Positions 1 to 5,041 of a DNA stretch of 5,895 bases are shown piece by piece. Numbering within the stretch: the stretch's first letter is position 1; every line of letters starts with the position of its first letter. Source of the DNA: UBA11164 sp002420085 (GTDB taxonomy: Bacteria > Pseudomonadota > Gammaproteobacteria > Xanthomonadales > Xanthomonadaceae); NCBI GenBank assembly GCA_031976395.1, contig DALYLJ010000191.1, positions 1-5,895 on the forward strand, given 5' to 3'. The notes under the pieces are model-generated. The model was not told the origin of the DNA. It searched no databases and saw only the letters and a program-made list of their open reading frames with translations. The translations under genes were made by a program, and so were the position numbers.

Positions 1-185
1 CCACCTCACGGTGACGCATGGTGAGGCCCCCCTCGTCACGTCCCTTCCATCCGAACGAGGACACTTCAGCCTCGGACACAGACGGCATTACGGCGTCGGG
101 TTGACCCCGCGTGCCGGGGCTGGGGCACGGGCTCGGAAAGGCGTATCCTTGGCGGCTTGTCCAGAACTTGAGCGAAGCCAGTGCC
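1..185. other. Upstream noncoding region with small inverted repeats
   Basis: No convincing gene lies here; the reading frames that cross it are extensions or antisense shadows of the oxygenase gene. Three short inverted repeats are visible. CCTCAC at 4-9 pairs with GTGAGG at 21-26, CCTCGT at 31-36 pairs with ACGAGG at 55-60, and CGTGCC at 110-115 pairs with GGCACG at 124-129 around an 8-base loop. A TTGACC at 101-106 resembles a -35 box, but no -10 element sits at the right distance; TATCCT at 144-149 is much too far away. The promoter of the oxygenase is presumably in this stretch, but I cannot place it. The first bases could be the tail end of regulatory sequence for something left of the window. 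Confidence 0.35.
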
Positions 186-1121
186 ATGAGTGCGATCCCG
201 ACCCTCGACATCCGTCGTTACGATTCCGACCGCGACGCCTTCGTGGCCGAGCTGGGCGCGGCCTATCGGGAGTGGGGTTTCTGTGGCGTTCGCGGCCACG
301 GCATCGATCAGGCCCTGATCGACGGGGCTTACGCGGTGTTCAAGCGCCTGTTCGACCTGCCGGTGGCGACCAAGATGAAGTACCACCTGGCCGGCAGCGG
401 TGGTGCTCGTGGCTACACCCCGTTCGGCATCGAGACCGCCAAGGATGCCCGCTACCCCGATCTCAAGGAGTTCTGGCACATCGGTCGCGAGATTCCACGC
501 GATCACCCGTGCGCCGGGGTGATGCCGGCCAACCTCTGGCCGGGCGAACTGCCGGAATTGCGCGACTACGGTTATGGCCTGTACCAGGCGCTCGATGGTC
601 TGGGTTCGCGGGTGCTGTCGGCCCTGGCCCTGCACATCGGTCTGCCCGAGACCTGGTTCGCCGACAAGACCGATTATGGCAATTCCATCCTCCGACCGAT
701 CCATTATCCGCCGATCGCTTCACCCGACGTTCCGAACGTCCGGGCCGGCGCCCATGAGGACATCAATCTCATCACCCTGCTGGTCGGTGCCAGTGCCGAG
801 GGGCTTGAGGTGCTGTCGCGCAAGGGCGAGTGGGTGCCGTTCACGGCCGATGCCGACACCATCGTGGTCAACATCGGCGACATGCTCCAGCGCCTGACCA
901 ACCATGTCTACCCCTCGACCACCCACCGGGTGGTCAATCCGCCGGGCGAGAAGGCGCGGCAGCCGCGCTATTCGACGCCGTTCTTCCTGCATCCCAATCC
1001 GGATTTCATGATCGCGACCCTGCCGGGCTGCATCAGTGCCGACAATCCGAATCGCTATCCCGAGCCGATCCTGTCGCAGGCGTATCTGGAAGAACGGCTG
1101 CGCGAGATCAAGCTGGCCTGA
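186..1121 (+). CDS. 2-oxoglutarate/Fe(II)-dependent oxygenase, isopenicillin N synthase family
   Basis: This is a predicted soluble 311-residue non-haem iron dioxygenase. The family uses 2-oxoglutarate and O2 to hydroxylate or otherwise oxidise small molecules, although isopenicillin N synthase itself does not use 2-oxoglutarate. The N-terminal DIOX_N-type region (about residues 4-110) begins with IPTLDIRRYD and includes the typical WGFCGVRGHGI. The C-terminal double-stranded beta-helix (about 165-270) carries the iron triad His190-x-Asp192 (in AHEDINLITLL) and His247 (in STTHRVVNP). Arg261-Tyr-Ser263 is the RxS motif expected to hold the 2-oxoglutarate carboxylate. The ATG at 186 is chosen because the family fold begins right after it; an upstream in-frame ATG at 111 would add 25 residues of uncharacteristic sequence. 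No strong Shine-Dalgarno is seen. The gene appears to stand alone, convergent with fimX. Family and cofactor residues are clear, but the substrate is unknown. It contains a Pro-Pro-Gly (252-254), a known type of EF-P-dependent stall motif. Confidence 0.93.
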   Translation: MSAIPTLDIRRYDSDRDAFVAELGAAYREWGFCGVRGHGIDQALIDGAYAVFKRLFDLPVATKMKYHLAGSGGARGYTPFGIETAKDARYPDLKEFWHIGREIPRDHPCAGVMPANLWPGELPELRDYGYGLYQALDGLGSRVLSALALHIGLPETWFADKTDYGNSILRPIHYPPIASPDVPNVRAGAHEDINLITLLVGASAEGLEVLSRKGEWVPFTADADTIVVNIGDMLQRLTNHVYPSTTHRVVNPPGEKARQPRYSTPFFLHPNPDFMIATLPGCISADNPNRYPEPILSQAYLEERLREIKLA

Positions 1122-1132
1122 GTTCGATCCGA

Positions 1133-1160
1133 GCCGCTGCGGGCGGTTGCCGGCAGTGGC
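1133..1160 (+). terminator. Hairpin after the oxygenase gene, possible terminator without a T-tract
   Basis: Eleven bases after the oxygenase stop codon, GCCGCTGC (1133-1140) can pair with GCAGTGGC (1153-1160), giving eight base pairs including one G-U. The loop can form an inner three-pair stem, CGG (1144-1146) with CCG (1150-1152). No run of T follows on the + strand (the next bases are CCGATGATT), so it is not a classical intrinsic terminator. It could block 3' exonucleases or help termination at this convergent junction. Confidence 0.4.
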
Positions 1161-1176
1161 CCGATGATTGGGCGGC

Positions 1177-1197
1177 TGCTGGCCGGTGCCGCCAGCA
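1177..1197 (-). terminator. Hairpin directly after the fimX stop, possible terminator without a T-tract
   Basis: TGCTGGC (1177-1183) is a perfect inverted repeat of GCCAGCA (1191-1197) with a seven-base loop, and it abuts the fimX stop codon (1198-1200 on the minus strand). A competing stem, GGCGGC (1171-1176) with GCCGCC (1188-1193), overlaps it. In the direction of fimX transcription no T-tract follows, so a role as an intrinsic terminator is uncertain. Being a perfect inverted repeat, it can fold in transcripts from either strand, which suits a convergent gene end. Confidence 0.35.
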
Positions 1198-3288
1198 TCA
1201 CTGGCTGAAATCGAAGTTCATCTTGGGTCCGGGCGATGCCAGGAAGCGGCCCTCGACGTAGTCCACGCCGGAGGTGAACAGCACCGCCATCGAAGCGGCG
1301 TCCTGGACGAAATCGGCGATGCACAGCATGCCGGCCTCGCGAGCCTGATCGGCCAGGACACGGACCCGTTTCTGGTTCTCCGGATTGCTGGCGAGGTCGA
1401 GCATCAGACTGCGATCGAGCTTGACGAACTCGGGCTTGAAGTGATCGACCACCTGCATCGGATTGAGTCCGGCGCCGAAATCCTCCAGGGCGGTGCGCAC
1501 GCCCAGTACCGCCAGGCTGCGTTTGAACTCGCTGGCCAGTTTGATCTGGGTGAAGACCTTGGCCTCGCGCAGTTCGAGCACCAGGCGTTCGCCCGGTACG
1601 TTGTGGGTCGCCAGGCGGCGGTCGATCAGGTCGATCAGGGCGGGTTGGTCGAGCGAGGCGGGCGAGATCTTGACGAACAGGCAGGTGTCATGGCCCGAGG
1701 TCATCCGCTGGGCCAGGATGTCGATCGCCGCAGCCACCGCCCAGCGATCGATTTCCGGCAGCAGACCGTGCTCCTCGGCGATCGCGAAGAAGCTTTCCGG
1801 CTTGACGATCTCGCCGGCACCGGCCTTCATCCGTAGGAAGGCTTCGTAATGCTCGCGACGTTCGCCGGTCAGGCTGATGATCGGCTGGTAGTGGAACAGC
1901 AGGCCGTCGTTGTGCAGAGCGTCGCGGATGCGCTGCACCCAGGCTTTGATGCGCGCCTGCTCGGCACGATCGCTGGCGCTCGGATCGAACACCTCCTGGC
2001 GGTTGCCGCCGACACCGGCCGCTGAGGCCAGGCACTGGGAGATGCGGTTCAACACCTGCGGCACGCTGGCGATCCGTTCGCCGATCTGGACACCACCGAC
2101 ACTGACCGTCAGGCTGACCGACCCCGAGCCGAAGTCGGTCACTCGGGTGCGGAAGGCATCGCAGATGCGCTCGGCGATCGCACGGGTGTCATCCGGACCG
2201 CTGTCGTGGCAGAGGATGGCGAACTCGTGATCGGAGAAGCGTGCGGCCTGGGCGCATTCCGGCAGCAGATCGGCCAGGGTTCGGGCGATCGCAGCGAGCA
2301 GGGCATCAGCCTGCTCCAGGCCGATCACCCCGAGCAGGGCGCTGTAGTTGTCGGGTGCGATCAGCAGCATGCACTGGCGTTCGGTGCCCTTGGCGGCATC
2401 GGCCACGGCCAGTTCCAGTTCCTGCAGGAAGAACTGACGGTTGAACAGCCCGGTCGCCGGGTCGCGCTGGCGCAGTTCGTCGAGTTCCTGGGCCATTTCG
2501 CGATCGACAATCTGCGGGCGCAGCACCACTTGCAGGCAGGCTTCACCCTCATAGCTGGCCGGCGCGAACTCGGCCCGAACCTCGAACTGACGGCCCTCGG
2601 CGTTGATCATGTTGAGCGGCAGCAAGCGTGGTGGCTGTTCGCCCTTGCTCAGTTGTCGCAGCAGGGTCTTGAAGGTTTCCGCATCGGAGGAGGCGACCAT
2701 GTCCAGGATCGGCAGGCCCTCGATGTCCTCGAAGGCGGGGTAGGCGAACATCTCCAGATACGCATCATTGGCACGGATATGCATGCCTTCGTGGATGTAG
2801 GCGATCGGGTCGCGCGAGGATGTGATCAGCGCGTCGCAGCGGCGGTCGCTCTCGCGCAGTGCGGCTTCCAGCGTGCGCACTGCACGGCGCTGGTTCAGGG
2901 CGGCGAACTCCCGCTCGATGATGGCATTCAGGTGGTCCGGTTGGGACGATAGGGCCAGCGCGGTGGTGCCGAGCTTGAGGGCCCGCACGGCGGTGTCGGT
3001 GTCGATGTTGCGGCACAGTGCGATCAGGGCGACATCCTTGCCGGCATGGGCGACCGCTGCGGCGGCCTGCTCGAACGGCATCGACTGGCATTCCAGCGAG
3101 GCCAGCACCAGATCGACCGGTCCGGCGGCGAGCGCACTCTTGAGTTCGTCGATCGACTCGGCGCGCTGCGGGCGCACGGCGACGCCGGCATTGCGCAATG
3201 CCGAAATGACGCGCTCGGCGTCTTCCATCGTGTCCTCGACGACGATCAATCGCAGGACGCTGGCCTGACTCTCCACCGGGGTAACCAT
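1198..3288 (-). CDS. fimX: FimX-like degenerate REC-PAS-GGDEF-EAL c-di-GMP receptor (type IV pilus regulator)
   Basis: This 696-residue cytoplasmic protein has the domain order and length of FimX. FimX binds c-di-GMP through its EAL domain and acts with PilZ and the PilB ATPase on type IV pilus assembly and twitching. The receiver-like domain (about 12-130) keeps the acidic pair Glu18-Asp19 but has Ser64 where the phosphorylated Asp is expected. PAS covers about 148-258. In the GGDEF domain (about 270-435) the signature is SDHEF (352-356), and the RxxD inhibitory site is missing (Pro343, Ala346). In the EAL domain (about 445-690) the signature is Glu482-Ala-Phe. The metal-binding Asn is replaced by Lys540, DDFG reads EDFG (602-605), AEGVE reads ADFVQ (658-662), and the catalytic-loop Gln is Glu679. 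Both enzymatic activities are probably lost. The tail MNFDFSQ looks FimX-like. There are no signal peptide or membrane segments. The gene starts 14 bp after epmB without a clear Shine-Dalgarno, suggesting co-transcription. The alternative reading is another degenerate dual-domain c-di-GMP effector. Confidence 0.85.
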   Translation of the reverse strand: MVTPVESQASVLRLIVVEDTMEDAERVISALRNAGVAVRPQRAESIDELKSALAAGPVDLVLASLECQSMPFEQAAAAVAHAGKDVALIALCRNIDTDTAVRALKLGTTALALSSQPDHLNAIIEREFAALNQRRAVRTLEAALRESDRRCDALITSSRDPIAYIHEGMHIRANDAYLEMFAYPAFEDIEGLPILDMVASSDAETFKTLLRQLSKGEQPPRLLPLNMINAEGRQFEVRAEFAPASYEGEACLQVVLRPQIVDREMAQELDELRQRDPATGLFNRQFFLQELELAVADAAKGTERQCMLLIAPDNYSALLGVIGLEQADALLAAIARTLADLLPECAQAARFSDHEFAILCHDSGPDDTRAIAERICDAFRTRVTDFGSGSVSLTVSVGGVQIGERIASVPQVLNRISQCLASAAGVGGNRQEVFDPSASDRAEQARIKAWVQRIRDALHNDGLLFHYQPIISLTGERREHYEAFLRMKAGAGEIVKPESFFAIAEEHGLLPEIDRWAVAAAIDILAQRMTSGHDTCLFVKISPASLDQPALIDLIDRRLATHNVPGERLVLELREAKVFTQIKLASEFKRSLAVLGVRTALEDFGAGLNPMQVVDHFKPEFVKLDRSLMLDLASNPENQKRVRVLADQAREAGMLCIADFVQDAASMAVLFTSGVDYVEGRFLASPGPKMNFDFSQ

Positions 3289-3302
3289 GCTGAGGGAACG
3301 GT

Positions 3303-4391
3303 TCAGGTTTTTAGCACGAATGCCCGACCAATGGACAGGGTCGGACGTTCGAGAGGCTGTTTGGCATCGGCTCCTGCGACTTCGCGCACCAGGCGGGGCA
3401 GCAGGTAGCCGGGCAGTCGGCTGCGCAGTCGCTGGTGCAGGTCCAGGGCGTGGCCATCATCGACCTCGAAATGTCCGGCACCGGCGACCCGGTCGAGCTG
3501 GTGCAGGTAGTAGGGCAGAACGCCGATGTCGAACAGGCGTTCGGACAGGTCGGCCAGGGTGGTTTCGTCGTCGTTGACGCCGCGCAGCAGGACCGACTGG
3601 TTGAGCAGGGTGATCCCGGCGGCACGCAGGCGGGCGCAGGCGCGGGCGACGGATGGATCGATCTCGTTGCCGTGGTTGACGTGCAGGACGATCGTGCTGG
3701 CCCAGGGCAGATCAGCCAGCCAGGCCAGCAATGGGTCGTCGATGCGTTCCGGCAGGACCACCGGCAGCCGGGTGTGGATGCGCAGGCGGCGCAGATGGCC
3801 GACATCGAGCAGTTGCTCGGTCAGGGCGGTCAGTTTGCCGGTGGCCAGCGCCAGCGGGTCGCCGCCGGACAGCAGCAGTTCCGAGATCGAGGGGTCGTTG
3901 CGCAGATAATCGATGGCGGCTCGCCAGTCGTCGGCGGCGGCGGTTTCCTCGGCGTAGGGAAAATGCCGGCGAAAGCAGTATCGGCAATGGATGGCGCAAC
4001 TGCCGGTGGCGACCAGCAAGGCTCGCCCCTGGTACTTGTGCAGGACGCCACGTGCGCTGCGGGCGGCGAGATCGCCGACGGCATCGATGGCGAAGCCCGG
4101 CAGGGGCTGATCCTCATCGGCCAGGGGCAGCACCTGTCGCAGCAAGGGGTCGTTCGGGTCGCCCTTGCGCATCCGAGCGACGAAGCCGTGCGGCACCCGC
4201 AGCGGAAAGTCCCGGTCCGCCGTTTCCGACAGCCGGGCCGCCGCTTCCGTCAGGCCCAGTCGGGTCAGCAGTTCGCGAGGATCACGGATGGCGTTGCGCC
4301 ACAGTCGGCGCCAATCGGCCTCGACGTTGGGCTCGATCGGCGCATCGCGGTCGGTAGTGGGCTGCGGAGCAGGGGCGGGAGCGGTTATCAT
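3303..4391 (-). CDS. epmB: EF-P-(R)-beta-lysine pathway lysine 2,3-aminomutase EpmB (YjeK), radical SAM
   Basis: This 362-residue radical SAM/PLP enzyme converts (S)-alpha-lysine to (R)-beta-lysine, the group EpmA ligates onto EF-P. The iron-sulfur cluster motif CxxxCxxC is Cys132, Cys136 and Cys139 (CAIHCRYC). SAM-binding GGDP lies in LLLSGGDPL (172-180), and HTRLPVVLPERI (206-217) is typical of the family. The radical SAM barrel covers about 120-300, ending in YYLHQLDRVAGAGHF. Lys344 (in VREVAGADAKQPL) aligns with the PLP lysine of lysine aminomutases. The length fits EpmB, since clostridial catabolic aminomutases are longer with a C-terminal extension. The ATG at 4391 is chosen because upstream in-frame codons would run through the intergenic region into efp. 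The first 20 or so residues are Ala/Pro-rich and probably disordered. It is divergent from efp, its pathway target, and lies upstream of fimX in the same transcript. No epmA is present in the window. I am confident of the family and role. Confidence 0.93.
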   Translation of the reverse strand: MITAPAPAPQPTTDRDAPIEPNVEADWRRLWRNAIRDPRELLTRLGLTEAAARLSETADRDFPLRVPHGFVARMRKGDPNDPLLRQVLPLADEDQPLPGFAIDAVGDLAARSARGVLHKYQGRALLVATGSCAIHCRYCFRRHFPYAEETAAADDWRAAIDYLRNDPSISELLLSGGDPLALATGKLTALTEQLLDVGHLRRLRIHTRLPVVLPERIDDPLLAWLADLPWASTIVLHVNHGNEIDPSVARACARLRAAGITLLNQSVLLRGVNDDETTLADLSERLFDIGVLPYYLHQLDRVAGAGHFEVDDGHALDLHQRLRSRLPGYLLPRLVREVAGADAKQPLERPTLSIGRAFVLKT

Positions 4392-4398
4392 TGCTGGT

Positions 4399-4428
4399 TT
4401 GAGCCGCCCTAGGGCGAAATTTTTCAAT
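4399..4428 (+). promoter_or_regulatory. Candidate efp promoter in the epmB-efp divergent region
   Basis: TTGAGC (4399-4404) and TTCAAT (4423-4428) each match four of six bases of the sigma-70 -35 and -10 consensus, with an 18-base spacer. This would start transcription near 4435, leaving a leader of about 30 bases before efp. On the opposite strand TTGAAA (4427-4422) matches five of six bases of a -35 box, but no good -10 follows before the epmB ATG, so the epmB promoter is unclear. If both are real, the two promoters overlap. The AT-rich stretch 4417-4433 stands out from the GC-rich surroundings. Confidence 0.3.
4405..4416. repeat. 12-bp perfect palindrome between epmB and efp
   Basis: CGCCCTAGGGCG is its own reverse complement. 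It begins 14 bp upstream of the epmB start codon and lies in the spacer of the candidate efp promoter. It contains CTAG, a tetramer that is typically scarce in gammaproteobacterial genomes. It could be an operator or a small hairpin in the epmB leader; with no loop bases, a protein-binding DNA site is the more natural reading. The bound factor is unknown. Confidence 0.4.
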
Positions 4429-4434
4429 TGTAAC

Positions 4435-4448
4435 GCGCCGATCGGCGC
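4435..4448. repeat. 14-bp perfect palindrome just upstream of the efp ribosome binding site
   Basis: GCGCCGATCGGCGC is perfectly self-complementary and ends four bases before the GAGGAG of efp. If transcription starts where the candidate promoter predicts, this sequence forms the very 5' end of the efp mRNA. As RNA it could fold into a GC stem or dimerise; as DNA it could be an operator. Part of the match may be chance in GC-rich sequence, but 14 perfect bases beside a second palindrome in 73 bp is notable. Confidence 0.4.
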
Positions 4449-4452
4449 CAGT

Positions 4453-4458
4453 GAGGAG
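4453..4458 (+). promoter_or_regulatory. Shine-Dalgarno of efp
   Basis: GAGGAG lies six bases before the ATG at 4465 and fixes the efp start. It is the only strong ribosome binding site seen before any gene in the window, consistent with high expression of EF-P. Confidence 0.8.
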
Positions 4459-4464
4459 CAAGGC

Positions 4465-5031
4465 ATGGCCACTTTCGGCATGAACGACGTGAAGAACGGG
4501 CTGAAGATCATCGTCGATGGCCAGCCATGCGTGATCGTCGACACCAGTTTCGTCAAGCCTGGCAAGGGTCAGGCGTTCACACGGGTCAAGTACCGCAACA
4601 TCAAGACCGGCCGGGTGGTCGAGATGACCATGAAATCGACCGATTCGGTCGAGGGCGCCGACGTGGTCGATACCGACATGCAGTTCCTCTATGCCGATGG
4701 CGAGTTCTGGCATTTCATGCAGACCGAGAGTTTCGAGCAGATTCAGGCCGACGCGGCTGCGCTTGGTGATGCCGCGCAGTGGTTGAAGGGCGAGGAGCCT
4801 TGCGTGGTCACCCTGTGGAATGGTGCCCCGATCGCGGTGACGCCGCCCAACTTCGTCGATCTGCGGATCGTCGAGACCGATCCGGGTGTCCGTGGCGACA
4901 CCTCCGGCGGCGGCGGCAAGCCGGCCAAGCTGGAAACCGGTGCCGTGGTCCGGGTGCCGCTGTTCGTCGGTCAGGACGAAGTGATCCGGGTCGATACCCG
5001 GTCCGGCGAATACGTCAGCCGGGTCAAGTGA
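4465..5031 (+). CDS. efp: Translation elongation factor P (EF-P), lysine-34 type
   Basis: This 188-residue cytoplasmic factor binds ribosomes stalled at consecutive prolines, between the P and E sites, and promotes peptide bond formation. Its length equals that of E. coli EF-P. Domain I (about 1-64, KOW-like) carries the loop VKPGKGQAF, placing Lys34 at the tip where beta-lysine is attached. This matches the EpmB encoded divergently next door and excludes the rhamnosylated arginine type. Domain II (about 65-128) contains DGEFWHFMQTESFEQ, and domain III (about 129-188) contains ITPPNF-like VTPPNFVDL and ends in the signature VRVDTRSGEYVSRVK-like segment (IRVDTRSGEYVSRVK). The start is set by a strong Shine-Dalgarno at 4453-4458. 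A mtaD-like gene begins 10 bp downstream, probably on the same transcript. The identification is essentially certain. Confidence 0.98.
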   Translation: MATFGMNDVKNGLKIIVDGQPCVIVDTSFVKPGKGQAFTRVKYRNIKTGRVVEMTMKSTDSVEGADVVDTDMQFLYADGEFWHFMQTESFEQIQADAAALGDAAQWLKGEEPCVVTLWNGAPIAVTPPNFVDLRIVETDPGVRGDTSGGGGKPAKLETGAVVRVPLFVGQDEVIRVDTRSGEYVSRVK

Positions 5032-5041
5032 CGGCGCACGG

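Noticed and set aside
101..149. TTGACC and TATCCT as a promoter for the oxygenase
   Set aside because: The spacing is about 37 bases, far beyond the 16-18 of a sigma-70 promoter.
111..185. Upstream ATG at 111 as the oxygenase start
   Set aside because: The 25 added residues do not resemble the family N-terminus, which begins directly at the ATG at 186.
66..704. A 212-codon minus-strand frame opposite the oxygenase
   Set aside because: Antisense shadow of a gene with complete iron-binding and 2-oxoglutarate motifs.
1778..2292. Three copies of the octamer GCGATCGC (1778-1785, 2174-2181, 2285-2292), like the cyanobacterial HIP1 repeat
   Set aside because: All three lie in the same codon phase of fimX and encode Ala-Ile-Ala with the preferred codons, so protein sequence explains them.
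2206..2952. A 248-codon + strand frame (and a 222-codon one at 1168-1836) opposite fimX
   Set aside because: Both mirror fimX codons, have Gln/Leu/Gly-rich composition with no recognisable domain, and fimX is clearly the real gene.
3435..4412. A 325-codon open frame on the + strand opposite epmB
   Set aside because: It is an antisense shadow: Gln/Gly/Val-rich, resembles no family, and overlaps a gene with intact radical SAM and PLP motifs. Long antisense frames are expected in GC-rich coding DNA.
4392..4565. Longer epmB start at 4565
   Set aside because: It would translate the intergenic region and antisense efp; the family-like sequence begins only after the ATG at 4391.
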